NCBI RefSeq assembly: GCF_001507535.1
Contig: NZ_LQBN01000003.1
Coordinates: forward strand, 186,001-250,000
Source of the DNA: Thiomicrospira sp. WB1
GTDB lineage: Bacteria > Pseudomonadota > Gammaproteobacteria > Thiomicrospirales > Thiomicrospiraceae
Reading direction: 5' to 3'
DNA: 64,000 bases
Shown here piece by piece: positions 55,739-64,000 of the stretch (positions are counted from its first letter, which is position 1; each line of letters begins with the position of its first letter). Made by a program: the position numbers and the translations under genes. The notes beneath the pieces are model-generated. The model ran no database searches, was not told where the DNA came from, and worked only from the letters and a program-made list of their open reading frames with translations.

Positions 55739-57880
55739 GTGAACGCGACCGCTTTGGCCAGAAAATGGCGTCCCAAACAGTTTTCCGAATTGGTCGGTCA
55801 GGCGCATGTGATGCAGGCGCTGAGCAATGCACTGGATCAGCAGCGTTTGCACCATGCCTACCTGTTTACCGGCACGCGCGGCGTGGGCAAGACCACTATT
55901 GCGCGCATTTTTGCCAAAGCGCTTAACTGTGAGCAGGGCATCGGCTCTCAACCCTGTGGGCAATGTTCGGTCTGCCAATCGGTGGACCAGGGGCGTTTTG
56001 TCGATCTGATCGAGGTGGATGCCGCTTCCAAAACCAAAGTCGAAGACACGCGTGAACTGCTTGATAATGTGCAATATGCGCCGGTTCAAGGGCGCTACAA
56101 AGTGTATCTCGTGGATGAGGTGCACATGCTTTCCAAAAGCAGTTTCAATGCCTTGTTGAAAACATTGGAAGAACCGCCCGAACACGTTAAGTTTCTGCTC
56201 GCCACCACCGATCCCCATAAATTGCCGGCGACGGTTTTGTCACGATGTCTGCAGTTTAATCTGATGCGTCTGACGCCCACACAGATTACCCAGCATCTGG
56301 CGCAGATTCTGGCGCAGGAAACGGTGCCGTTCGAAGAGGCTGCGTTGCAGATGCTTGCCAAAAGCGCGGACGGGTCTGCACGGGACAGTTTGAGTTTGCT
56401 CGATCAGGCGATTGCCTATGGAGCTGGCGAGGTGAAGGCCGATGCGGTGAAAGCCATGTTGGGCCTGGTGGATCAGCAGTTTACGCAGCGATTGTTGCAG
56501 GCGTTGGCCGATGAGTCCGTGGAGGCGATCAAAACCCTGATGCAGGAACTGGCGCAGATGGGAATTGATTACGAAGCCTTGATGGGGCAGCTGATCGAGG
56601 CCTTGCACCAATTGAGCCTGTGGCAGATTTTGAACAGTGCCCACGAAGCTTCGGTGCTGGATGAGGCCTTCATGGCAACGCTGGCGCAGACGCTTGCGAT
56701 TGAGCAGGTACAGGCGTGGTATCAGATTGCGTTGATGGGTCAGCAGGACATGCAGCTGGCACCGGATGTGCGCATTGGGTTTGAAATGGCATTGCTGCGC
56801 ATGCTGGCCTTTGAGCCAGGTCTGTCCGTCAGTGCTTCACAGTCAATCCAGGCAGCCCAGGCAACGGAAAGGGTGCCAGCAAAAAAGCCTTCCGCCCCTG
56901 AGCGGGGCGAGTCATCCCCAGCCACAACGACCCAACCGACCAATGAGGCAGTCGAGCCAGCCGCGGTTAGCACGACGTCGACCTCCCAATCGTCTGGGGC
57001 GGTAACGGATGCGGGCGCTAAGGCCGCGGCGAGCCTGGGCCAGGATAAAAACGCCTTGCTGGCTTTGATGGAATCGGGCGATGACATGGCTTCGGCGTCC
57101 CCGGAGCAGACGTCTGACGCGCCTGCTTCGGGTTCAATGCAAGAGCCCGTTGAAGCGCCCGTGAAGGCAGTTCAGCCAGCGGCCCCCTCTCAGCAACCAT
57201 CGCCCAATGAGTGGGATCAACTGGCCGATCAATTTGCCGCAATGGATGAGAGCGGCATTGACGCAAGGGATTCGGAGCCCAGGCAGGACCTGGGCGTGCA
57301 AGGTTTCGCCCGGACATCGTCTTCTCAGTCTTCGCTCGAAGGTGCGGTTCAAGCCGAGCCGCATCTGCCCGAGGCAGGCAATCACGCTTCGGCCAGTCCG
57401 CTATCCGAACCAGTGGTGCAACAGGTTGCGCCATCCCCGGTTGAAGAAGCGCCCTTACCTGCCGCAACCGATGCCGGCGCATCGTCGACTCAGACTCCCT
57501 GGTCGGTGACGGAGTGGGAGGCGCTGATGCAACAACTGGATCTGACCGGGCTTTCAGCAGAGCTGGCACGTCATTGCGTGTGCCTGGGGCAGGATGGTCG
57601 GGAACTGCGATTGAGTCTGGATCCGGCCCAGCCTCAGGCGCGCTCGGAAATGGCCTGGATGCAACTGGAAGAGCAGGTTAAAGCCATGCTGGGCGTTAAA
57701 TTGACCTTTGAGTCGTATGGCGGTGTGCATGAGACGCCAGCCAGCGCCAAAAAGCAGCGCCGGGCCGACCGGGAAGCGGCGGCCAAGGCCAGTATTGAAC
57801 AAGACCCAATGGTGTCGCTGTTGAAAGAGCGCCTGCAGATGACCGTGCTTGATCATACGGTGCGCCCCAAAGAGTCCTGA
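55739..57880 (+). CDS. dnaX: DNA polymerase III subunits tau and gamma
   Basis: Clamp-loader ATPase of the replication machine; 713 residues as full-length tau. Start GTG 55739. [21 protein letters not shown], Walker [10 protein letters not shown], the zinc module C-x8-C-x2-C ([16 protein letters not shown]), DEVHML and SRC are present. A Pro/Ala/Ser-rich linker (about 365-580) leads to the tau C-terminal domain that contacts the polymerase. At residue 383 a -1 frameshift cassette would give a 387-residue gamma form. Confidence 0.96.
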   Translation: MNATALARKWRPKQFSELVGQAHVMQALSNALDQQRLHHAYLFTGTRGVGKTTIARIFAKALNCEQGIGSQPCGQCSVCQSVDQGRFVDLIEVDAASKTKVEDTRELLDNVQYAPVQGRYKVYLVDEVHMLSKSSFNALLKTLEEPPEHVKFLLATTDPHKLPATVLSRCLQFNLMRLTPTQITQHLAQILAQETVPFEEAALQMLAKSADGSARDSLSLLDQAIAYGAGEVKADAVKAMLGLVDQQFTQRLLQALADESVEAIKTLMQELAQMGIDYEALMGQLIEALHQLSLWQILNSAHEASVLDEAFMATLAQTLAIEQVQAWYQIALMGQQDMQLAPDVRIGFEMALLRMLAFEPGLSVSASQSIQAAQATERVPAKKPSAPERGESSPATTTQPTNEAVEPAAVSTTSTSQSSGAVTDAGAKAAASLGQDKNALLALMESGDDMASASPEQTSDAPASGSMQEPVEAPVKAVQPAAPSQQPSPNEWDQLADQFAAMDESGIDARDSEPRQDLGVQGFARTSSSQSSLEGAVQAEPHLPEAGNHASASPLSEPVVQQVAPSPVEEAPLPAATDAGASSTQTPWSVTEWEALMQQLDLTGLSAELARHCVCLGQDGRELRLSLDPAQPQARSEMAWMQLEEQVKAMLGVKLTFESYGGVHETPASAKKQRRADREAAAKASIEQDPMVSLLKERLQMTVLDHTVRPKES
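56869..56909 (+). promoter_or_regulatory. Programmed -1 frameshift cassette in dnaX
   Basis: Shine-Dalgarno-like AAGGG (56869-56873), slippery A AAA AAG in frame (56881-56887), then after 5 bases a hairpin CGCCCC-TGAGC-GGGGCG (56893-56909). In the -1 frame translation continues Ala-Phe-Arg-Pro and stops at TGA (56899-56901) in the hairpin loop. Parts and spacing resemble E. coli dnaX. Confidence 0.85.
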
Positions 57881-57921
57881 GCAGATATAAAATCGAATCA
57901 TTATTAAACCAAGGAGCAATC

Positions 57922-58251
57922 ATGTTTGGTGGAAAAGGTGGCATTGGGAATCTGATGAAACAGGCCCAGGAAATGCAGAAAAACGTGCAGGAAGCACAGG
58001 AAGAAATTGCCAAAATGGAAGTGCCGGGCGAAGCCGGTGGCGGTCTGGTCAAGGTGACCATGACTGGAAAGCATGAATTGGTCAAAGTCGAGATCGACGA
58101 CAGCTTGATGGATGACAAGGAAATGCTGGAAGACTTGTTCGCTGCAGCCGTCAACTCGGCCGCACGTGCGGTGGAAGATATGACCAAAGAGCGTATGGGC
58201 GGTCTGACGCAGGGCATGGACTTGCCCGGCGGCATGAAGATGCCATTTTAA
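57922..58251 (+). CDS. ybaB: YbaB/EbfC family nucleoid-associated protein
   Basis: 109-residue DNA-binding dimer. [47 protein letters not shown], read in pieces, is the family start; the Gly/Met-rich end [16 protein letters not shown] is typical. AAGGAG site ahead of ATG 57922. Sits between dnaX and recR as in most bacteria. Confidence 0.96.
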   Translation: MFGGKGGIGNLMKQAQEMQKNVQEAQEEIAKMEVPGEAGGGLVKVTMTGKHELVKVEIDDSLMDDKEMLEDLFAAAVNSAARAVEDMTKERMGGLTQGMDLPGGMKMPF

Positions 58252-58340
58252 TCAGGCCTGGTAATAACAAGCGGTGTTGACGTCTGCTCATTCCATGGTG
58301 GGCCAGACAATGATTGAATCTCATCGAACAAGGAACGTCT

Positions 58341-58937
58341 GTGCAAAGTCCGGTGATTGAGGAATTGATGGCGGCATTGAAACAACTGCCGACCATCGGT
58401 CCCAAGTCAGCCCAGCGGTTGGCTTATTATCTGTTGCAACAGCCATCGCACACGGGTGAACGTCTGGCTCAAGCGATTGAGCAGGCGTTAACCAAGGTGG
58501 GGCGCTGTGAACGTTGTCGCACACTGACCGAATGGCCGGTGTGTGAAATCTGCCAGGACACGCGGCGTGATCCCAGTCAGTTGTGTGTGGTGGAGTCTCC
58601 CACCGACATCGTAGTGATCGAGCAGTCAGGGATTTTCCATGGTTACTATTTTGTTCTGATGGGGCACTTGTCGCCGATTGACGGCATCGGGCCGGAAGAC
58701 ATTGGTCTGCCACAGTTGCAAGCGCGTCTGCAGGCGGGCGAGATTCAGGAAGTGATTCTGGCGACCAATCCAACGGTGGAAGGCGAGGCCACAGCGCATT
58801 ACATTCAACAGCTTTCCGATCGTTTGAACGTGTCCGTGACTCGGCTGGCTCAAGGCATCCCTTTTGGAGGGGAGCTGGAGTACATCGACAGTGGCACCTT
58901 GGGTCAGGCCTTTCTGGGTCGAAAGGCCCTCGATTAG
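58341..58937 (+). CDS. recR: Recombination protein RecR
   Basis: 198 residues from GTG 58341 (AAGGAA site). Acts with RecF and RecO in loading RecA at gaps. Helix-hairpin-helix LPTIGPKSAQRLAYYLL, zinc finger C-x2-C-x11-C-x2-C (CERCRTLTEWPVCEIC) and Toprim domain (LCVVESPTDIVVIEQSG) are complete. Convergent with argF. Confidence 0.96.
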   Translation: MQSPVIEELMAALKQLPTIGPKSAQRLAYYLLQQPSHTGERLAQAIEQALTKVGRCERCRTLTEWPVCEICQDTRRDPSQLCVVESPTDIVVIEQSGIFHGYYFVLMGHLSPIDGIGPEDIGLPQLQARLQAGEIQEVILATNPTVEGEATAHYIQQLSDRLNVSVTRLAQGIPFGGELEYIDSGTLGQAFLGRKALD

Positions 58938-58947
58938 AATTGGCCGC

Positions 58948-59853
58948 TCAGCTTGGGTTGGCCATCAGCAATTCAAGCAACGCTTTCTGGGCATGCAGGC
59001 GATTTTCCGCTTCGTCCCAAACGACACTGTCGGCGGCATCAATGACCTCTGCAGTGACTTCTTCGCCGCGATGGGCCGGCAGGCAGTGCATAAACAACGC
59101 CTCTGAGTCCGCCTGCGCCATCAGCGCGGCATTAACTTGATAGTTGGCAAACGCCAATTCGCGTTTTTTCTGCTCTTCTTCCTGGCCCATGCTGGCCCAG
59201 ACATCGGTCACCACCAGATCGACGCCCTCGGCGGCAGCCATGGGGTCGCGAATGATCTCCACGCGTTCGGCGTGGGGCGCAAGAATGGCCGGGTCCGGGT
59301 CGTAGCCTTCGGGACAGGCAATGCGCAGTTTGAAACCATATTGCGCCGTGGCATTGATGTAGGAATGACACATATTGTTACCATCGCCCACCCAAAGCAC
59401 GGTTTTGCCCGCGATGTCGCCCCGGTGTTCATAATACGTTTGCATGTCGGCCAGCAACTGGCAGGGATGAAAGTCATCCGTCAAAGCGTTGATGACCGGC
59501 ACGGAGGCGTGTTTTGCCATGGTTTCGACGATGTCGTGCCCGAAGGTTCGGATCATAATGCCATCGACCATGCTGGCGATGACGCGTGCGGAATCTTCAA
59601 TCGGTTCGCCGCGCCCCAGTTGGGTGTCTTTGGGGGATAGGAATAGTGCGTGTCCGCCCAGTTGCGCCATGCCGCTTTCAAATGAAATGCGGGTACGCGT
59701 GGATGATTTCTCAAAAATCATGGCCAGCGTTTTGTTCTTAAGGGGTTCAAAAACCTCGCCGCGACGCTGCAGAGCTTTGAGTTCAATCCCCCGCTGAATC
59801 AATTGTTTCAGTGTCGCGGGTGAAAGGTCGTTTAAGGTTAGAAAGTGTTGCAT
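58948..59853 (-). CDS. argF: Ornithine carbamoyltransferase
   Basis: Makes citrulline from ornithine and carbamoyl phosphate in arginine synthesis. 301 residues. Carbamoyl-phosphate motif STRTRISFE, ornithine-side [12 protein letters not shown] and [11 protein letters not shown] are conserved. It begins 12 bases after the argD stop on the same strand, forming an argD-argF operon. Confidence 0.97.
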   Translation of the reverse strand: MQHFLTLNDLSPATLKQLIQRGIELKALQRRGEVFEPLKNKTLAMIFEKSSTRTRISFESGMAQLGGHALFLSPKDTQLGRGEPIEDSARVIASMVDGIMIRTFGHDIVETMAKHASVPVINALTDDFHPCQLLADMQTYYEHRGDIAGKTVLWVGDGNNMCHSYINATAQYGFKLRIACPEGYDPDPAILAPHAERVEIIRDPMAAAEGVDLVVTDVWASMGQEEEQKKRELAFANYQVNAALMAQADSEALFMHCLPAHRGEEVTAEVIDAADSVVWDEAENRLHAQKALLELLMANPS

Positions 59854-59865
59854 AACCGGCTCCTG

Positions 59866-61056
59866 TTAAGGGTTGGCCTTGCGTTTGAGAAAATCTCGGA
59901 TTAATCGACAGACGGTATCAATCAGGGTTTGTGACTGTTCTGTGCTCATCACGAACGGGGGCAGAAGGCGAACGGTGTTGCCCTGGGTAACATTGATCAG
60001 CAGGGCGTTGTCCAGGGCCTGTTTGACCAGTTCGCCACAGGGCCGGTCGAGTTCGATGCCGATCATGTAACCGCGTCCGCGCACCTCTGTCACGCCGTCA
60101 AGGTCCTGGAGCTGGGTTTGAAAAGCCTCCAGCAGGCGTTGCCCGTGCTCGGCGACCTTTTTGGGATAATTGTGAAAACGCAGGGTTTTCATCACCGACA
60201 AACCCGCCGCACAGGCCAGAGGGTTGCCGCCAAAGGTCGTGCCGTGATTGCCCGGTGCAAGGATGTCGGCGGCTTTTTCACCTGCCAGACAGGCGCCGAT
60301 GGGCACGCCGTTGGCCAGTGCTTTGGCCAGCGTCATCACATCCGGGGTAATGGCATCGGCTTGATGTGCAAACCAATGGCCGGTCCGGCCCATGCCGGTC
60401 TGGATTTCATCGACCATCAGCAACCAGTCATGTTGGTCACACAGATCGCGCAATTGTTTGAGATAGCCAGCTTGAGGGACGCGCACACCGCCTTCGCCCT
60501 GAATGGGTTCCACCAAAATGGCGACGATATCCGGGTCAGAAGACAGGGCGGCCACTGCATCCACGTCGTCGTAGGGGACGCGTTCAAACCCAGCAAGCAT
60601 AGGGCCGAAGCCTTCCTGGGCCTTGGGGTTGCCCGTGGCGCTCAAGGCTGCCATGGTGCGGCCATGAAAGGCGTTTTCCATCACAATGATTTTGGGTGAT
60701 TCAATGCCGCGGTCATGGCCGTATTTGCGGGCTAGCTTGATTGCGGTTTCATTGGCTTCGGCCCCCGAGTTGCAGAAAAACGCTTTCTGCATCGTGGCCT
60801 GAGTGAGCAGTTGTTGCGCCAGCTCGGTCTGTTGATCGATTTCATACAGATTCGAGGTGTGGATCAGCTTGTGACTCTGCTGGCAGATCGCCTCGCCGAC
60901 TTCCGGGTGGGCGTGGCCAAGGTTGCACACAGCGATGCCGCTGAGTGCATCCAGATAAGCGATGCCCTGTTGATCATACAGTGTGGCGCCCTTGCCGGAT
61001 GCAAAATGCACCGGCAGGCGGGCGTAAGTGTTCATCAGTGGTTGGTTGGTTGACAT
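59866..61056 (-). CDS. argD: Acetylornithine aminotransferase
   Basis: PLP enzyme of arginine (and lysine) synthesis; 396 residues from ATG 61056. An upstream TTG at 61080 is less likely. Landmarks: GSGAEANETAIKLARKYG-type segment (here CNSGAEANETAIKLAR), VDEIQTGMGRTG, PLP lysine in TLAKALANGVPIGA, HGTTFGGNPLACAAG. A perfect terminator-like hairpin lies directly ahead of the start codon. Confidence 0.96.
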   Translation of the reverse strand: MSTNQPLMNTYARLPVHFASGKGATLYDQQGIAYLDALSGIAVCNLGHAHPEVGEAICQQSHKLIHTSNLYEIDQQTELAQQLLTQATMQKAFFCNSGAEANETAIKLARKYGHDRGIESPKIIVMENAFHGRTMAALSATGNPKAQEGFGPMLAGFERVPYDDVDAVAALSSDPDIVAILVEPIQGEGGVRVPQAGYLKQLRDLCDQHDWLLMVDEIQTGMGRTGHWFAHQADAITPDVMTLAKALANGVPIGACLAGEKAADILAPGNHGTTFGGNPLACAAGLSVMKTLRFHNYPKKVAEHGQRLLEAFQTQLQDLDGVTEVRGRGYMIGIELDRPCGELVKQALDNALLINVTQGNTVRLLPPFVMSTEQSQTLIDTVCRLIRDFLKRKANP

Positions 61057-61072
61057 AGTTTTTACATCGAAT

Positions 61073-61115
61073 GAAAACAAAAAAGCAATCGCAAGCCGAC
61101 CTTGCGATTGCTTTT
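61073..61115 (-). terminator. Terminator/attenuator in the argD leader
   Basis: Perfect 15-pair stem (61101-61115 with 61081-61095, loop 61096-61100), followed on the minus strand by six T. It ends about 17-20 bases before the argD start, downstream of the likely promoter, so transcription would have to pass it. Confidence 0.75.
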
Positions 61116-61148
61116 TCCGTAGACGATCGTTTTAAAAATAAAAAAATG

Positions 61149-61176
61149 ATTTTACCCAACCCGGGCAAAAAATCAA
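61149..61176 (-). promoter_or_regulatory. Likely argD-argF promoter
   Basis: On the minus strand TTGATT (61176-61171), 16-base spacer, TAAAAT (61154-61149). Expected start near 61142, giving a leader of about 27 bases before the hairpin. No clear leader peptide or ArgR box. Confidence 0.5.
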
Positions 61177-61291
61177 GCATGAGGGTTAACCCCGATGGGG
61201 ATCGGGCAACCGGAATGAAAAACCCTGACTGAAAACGCTTTTTTGAGCTAAAATATTGCGATTTATCGACGCAGTAACAAGGACAATGGTA

Positions 61292-62215
61292 ATGCAGACG
61301 ATGAGTGATCGCGACGGCCTGATTTGGCTGGATGGAGAAATGGTCAACTGGCGGGATGCGAAGGTGCATGTGCTCACCCATACCTTGCATTATGGCATGG
61401 GCGTGTTTGAAGGGGTGCGTGCCTATCACACCGAGCAGGGACCGGCGATTTTCCGTCTGGATGCGCACACACGGCGCCTGTTCAACTCCGCCAAGATCAT
61501 GAACATGGCCATGCCTTATTCAGAAGACGAGCTGAATGAGGCGCAAAAAGCCGCGGTACGCGACAACGGTCTTAAGTCAGCCTACATTCGTCCGATGGTG
61601 TTTTACGGCTCGGAAGGCATGGGGCTGCGCGCCGACAATCTGCGTGTCCATGTCATGGTGGCTGCCTGGGAATGGGGCGCCTACATGGGCGAAGAAAATC
61701 TGCAGAAAGGCATCAAGATCGCCACCTCGTCGTTTACCCGTCACCATGTCAACGTCACCATGACCAAGGCCAAATCCAACGGTGCCTACATGAATTCCAT
61801 GCTGGCGTTGCAGGAAGCCAACCGCCATGGCTGCGATGAGGCCTTGTTGCTGGATACCGAAGGGTATGTTTCAGAAGGGTCTGGTGAGAATTTCTTTATG
61901 GTCAAAGACGGGGTGCTTTATACTCCAGAACTGACTTCTGCGCTGGATGGCATTACCCGTAAGACGATCATGACGCTTGCGAAAGAACAGGGCATCGAGG
62001 TCCGTGAAAAGCGCATCACTCGTGATGAGGTTTATATCTGTGATGAGGCGTTCTTTACCGGGACAGCGGCCGAAGTGACGCCGATTCGTGAACTCGACGG
62101 TCGTCAGATCGGTGCCGGTCGTCGCGGCCCCATCACCGAAACCCTACAGTCGCTTTATTTTGATGTGGTAGAAGGGCGCTCCCGGGCCCATCAGGATTGG
62201 CTGGCGTTTGTTTGA
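61292..62215 (+). CDS. ilvE: Branched-chain amino acid aminotransferase
   Basis: 307 residues from ATG 61292 (AAGGA site 8 bases ahead). Fold-type IV PLP enzyme making Leu, Ile and Val. LHYGMGVFEGVRAYH, KAKSNGAYMNSMLAL (catalytic Lys region), EGYVSEGSGENFF and FFTGTAAEVTPI are signatures. Divergent from argD; followed by a zinc-finger gene. Confidence 0.96.
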   Translation: MQTMSDRDGLIWLDGEMVNWRDAKVHVLTHTLHYGMGVFEGVRAYHTEQGPAIFRLDAHTRRLFNSAKIMNMAMPYSEDELNEAQKAAVRDNGLKSAYIRPMVFYGSEGMGLRADNLRVHVMVAAWEWGAYMGEENLQKGIKIATSSFTRHHVNVTMTKAKSNGAYMNSMLALQEANRHGCDEALLLDTEGYVSEGSGENFFMVKDGVLYTPELTSALDGITRKTIMTLAKEQGIEVREKRITRDEVYICDEAFFTGTAAEVTPIRELDGRQIGAGRRGPITETLQSLYFDVVEGRSRAHQDWLAFV

Positions 62216-62242
62216 TGATGGTAATTGTGGAAAAGGTGTTTT

Positions 62243-62434
62243 ATGACTAAGCAGACCAAAATTGAAGTGACTTACGATGACTTGCCCCTGTCCTGTCCCA
62301 TGCGCGGTCAGACCAACTGGAATTCACACCCCAAGGTGATGTTGCCGATCGAGGCGACGGGTGAAGCCAAATGTCCTTATTGCGGGGCAGAGTATGTGTT
62401 GAAGGATTTTGATCCGAAACGCGCCAAGCACTGA
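62243..62434 (+). CDS. CHCC zinc-finger domain protein
   Basis: 63 residues from ATG 62243 (AAAGGTG site). The zf-CHCC pattern is complete: Cys in LSCPMRGQTNW, His in SHPKVML, and CPYC in EAKCPYCGAEYVL. Related to a small respiratory complex I-associated subunit family and often next to ilvE in gammaproteobacteria. Probable zinc protein; function unknown. Confidence 0.88.
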   Translation: MTKQTKIEVTYDDLPLSCPMRGQTNWNSHPKVMLPIEATGEAKCPYCGAEYVLKDFDPKRAKH

Positions 62435-62454
62435 CGGCTTGAGGCGAGGCGTTC

Positions 62455-62468
62455 GACCAGGCCTGGTC
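62455..62468. repeat. GACCAGGCCTGGTC palindrome, intergenic
   Basis: 14-base perfect copy of the iterated repeat, between the zinc-finger gene and the bidirectional terminator. Confidence 0.9.
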
Positions 62469-62510
62469 AAACGTACCGTACGGTTTGCCCTGCACAGAAC
62501 GAGCAGGCAC

Positions 62511-62538
62511 AAAAAAACCCGCGAAAGCGGGTTTTTTT
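62511..62538. terminator. Bidirectional terminator between zinc-finger gene and glnA
   Basis: A-run, stem acccgc-gaaa-gcgggt, T-run. Confidence 0.9.
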
Positions 62539-62557
62539 GTGGTCGAATGCGACGCGC

Positions 62558-63964
62558 TTACGAAGAGTAATACATGTCGAACTCGATTGGGTGCGTGGTC
62601 GCACGCATGCGGGTGACTTCTTCCATTTTCAGATCAATGTAAGAGTCAATCGCGTCGTCAGTGAACACGCCACCGGCCTTCAAGAATTCACGGTCCTCAT
62701 CCAGCGCGGCCAGCGCTTCTTCCAAAGACGCACACACGGTGTTGTAGGTCGCTTCTTCTTCCGGTGGCAGATCATACAGATCTTTTTCAGCCGGATCGCC
62801 CGGGTCAATTTGGTTCATGATGCCGTCCAAGCCGGCCATCAGTGACGCAGAGAAGGCCAGGTAAGGGTTGGCCACTGCATCGGGGAAGCGCAACTCGACC
62901 CGACGAGATTTTTCAGACGGTGCGTAAGGGATACGGATCGATGCCGAACGGTTTTTACCGGAGTATGCGATCAGAATCGGCGCTTCAAAACCTGGGACCA
63001 GACGCTTGTAGGAGTTGGTGGCCGGGTTGGTGAAGGCGTTCAGAGCGCGGGCGTGTTTCATCAGGCCGCCAATGTACCAAAGCGCTTCCTGTGACAGACC
63101 GGAATAAACATCACCGGCGAAAATGTTTTTGCCGTTTTTGGACAGCGACTGGTTGATGTGCATCCCGGAACCGTTGTCGCCAAAAATTGGCTTCGGCATA
63201 AAGGTCGCTGTTTTGCCTAGGGCGTGACAGGTGTTGTGCACCGCATACTTGAGGATCTGTACTTCATCTGACTTAGCGGTCAGGGTGTTACCGGCAACCG
63301 CCAGCTCACACTGGCCACCGGCAGCGACTTCGTGGTGATGAGCTTCTAGTTTCAGGCCCATGGATTCGGCCATGGCGCAGATGTCGGCACGCACTTCGTG
63401 CAACTGGTCAACAGGCGGGACCGGGAAGTAACCGCCTTTGACTTTCGGGCGGTGACCGATGTTGCCGTCTTCGTAGACTTTTTCAGAATCCCATGCCGCT
63501 TCACGTGCACCGATTTTGACGAAACTGCCGGACATATCTGAGCCCCAGCGTACGTCGTCAAAAATAAAGAATTCGGGTTCAGGACCAAAGAACGCGGTGT
63601 CGGCGATGCCGGTGGACGCCAGGTAGGCTTCGGCTTTTTTGGCGATGCCGCGCGGGTCTTTTTCATAGGGTTCCATGGTTGACGGCTCGACGATCATGCA
63701 ACGGATGATGATGGTCGGGTCGTTGGTGAACGGGTCCATGTAGTAACCGTCTGTCTGCGGCATCAGTAGCATGTCGGAATCATGGATGCCTTTCCAGCCT
63801 GCAATGGAGGACCCGTCAAAGGTTTCACCGTCGGTGAAGAAATCTTCGTCCAGCGCCGAAGCCGGCACGGTGACGTGCTGCTCTTTACCGTGGGTATCGG
63901 TGAAACGGAGATCTGCCCATTTAACGTCGTTGTCTTTAATGAGGTCAAAAATTTCCTGTGACAT
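62558..63964 (-). CDS. glnA: Glutamine synthetase type I
   Basis: Makes glutamine from glutamate, ammonia and ATP; 468 residues, dodecameric GSI-beta type. [19 protein letters not shown]-like start, [34 protein letters not shown] and [14 protein letters not shown] are conserved. The adenylylation Tyr is in DLYDLPPEE near residue 395, so GlnE control is expected. An AAAAAGGAC site precedes the start; the promoter is cut off by the window edge. Confidence 0.98.
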   Translation of the reverse strand: MSQEIFDLIKDNDVKWADLRFTDTHGKEQHVTVPASALDEDFFTDGETFDGSSIAGWKGIHDSDMLLMPQTDGYYMDPFTNDPTIIIRCMIVEPSTMEPYEKDPRGIAKKAEAYLASTGIADTAFFGPEPEFFIFDDVRWGSDMSGSFVKIGAREAAWDSEKVYEDGNIGHRPKVKGGYFPVPPVDQLHEVRADICAMAESMGLKLEAHHHEVAAGGQCELAVAGNTLTAKSDEVQILKYAVHNTCHALGKTATFMPKPIFGDNGSGMHINQSLSKNGKNIFAGDVYSGLSQEALWYIGGLMKHARALNAFTNPATNSYKRLVPGFEAPILIAYSGKNRSASIRIPYAPSEKSRRVELRFPDAVANPYLAFSASLMAGLDGIMNQIDPGDPAEKDLYDLPPEEEATYNTVCASLEEALAALDEDREFLKAGGVFTDDAIDSYIDLKMEEVTRMRATTHPIEFDMYYSS

Positions 63965-64000
63965 AGTGAAAGTGTCCTTTTTGCTAGATTTTGCTTGGTG

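Overview
The window reads as chromosome of a sulfur-oxidising, CO2-fixing gammaproteobacterium, most like the Thiomicrospira/Hydrogenovibrio/Thiomicrorhabdus group. The reasons are a complete alpha-carboxysome operon with form IA RuBisCO, an adjacent SbtA/SbtB-type bicarbonate uptake pair with a CbbR regulator, gammaproteobacterial housekeeping gene orders (4.5S RNA-dnaX-ybaB-recR, rplM-rpsI), and periplasmic sulfur-handling proteins. Genus and species cannot be fixed from the sequence alone.

Layout. 1-9 kb: DEAD-box helicase, ppnN, an AI-2E family membrane protein, a periplasmic metallo-beta-lactamase-fold (MBL) protein, leuA divergent from an Lrp-type regulator, and a PhnD-like lipoprotein divergent from a porin. 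10-15 kb: a histidine kinase/sigma-54 activator pair, then a second periplasmic MBL protein and a rhodanese. 15-22.5 kb: folE2, an Mqo-like oxidoreductase, and an arsenic island (arsR divergent from arsP-like permease, two DUF2892 proteins, GAPDH, arsJ). 22.5-34.4 kb: COG0523 GTPase, diguanylate cyclase, small proteins, ModE-like regulator, rplM-rpsI, leuS, folM-like SDR, hemH, a DUF523/DUF1722 protein, a cold-shock protein and a frameshifted membrane-protein gene.

34.7-46.2 kb is the carbon-concentrating region: cbbL-cbbS-csoS2-csoSCA-csoS4A-csoS4B-three csoS1 genes-ferritin-like protein-acRAF-small disordered protein, then sbtA-sbtB-cbbR on the same strand, with csoS1D convergent behind rdgB. 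SbtA would bring in bicarbonate, the csoS genes build the shell and interior scaffold, CsoSCA makes CO2 inside it, RuBisCO fixes it, acRAF assists RuBisCO assembly and CbbR probably controls the set. The small disordered protein is a candidate carboxysome-positioning factor (McdB-like) with no visible ParA/McdA partner.

46.3-52 kb holds rdgB, a 34-residue membrane peptide gene, a hydrolase, two envelope proteins and a DNA-photolyase-related operon in which the flavin domain and antenna-like domain are separate genes. 52-55.1 kb is an AT-richer stretch with a truncated ZIP transporter gene and a GGDEF-EAL gene. 55.3-64 kb: tRNA-Asn, 4.5S RNA, dnaX with a complete -1 frameshift cassette, ybaB, recR, argD-argF, ilvE, a CHCC zinc-finger protein and glnA.

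A signal that cuts across the whole window is the palindrome ACCAGGCCTGGT (extended form TGACCAGGCCTGGTCA): nine exact copies plus many near-copies, in and between genes. Other points of interest are a matching pair of probable ArsR operators, a perfect terminator just ahead of argD, and two A AAA AAG slippery heptamers.
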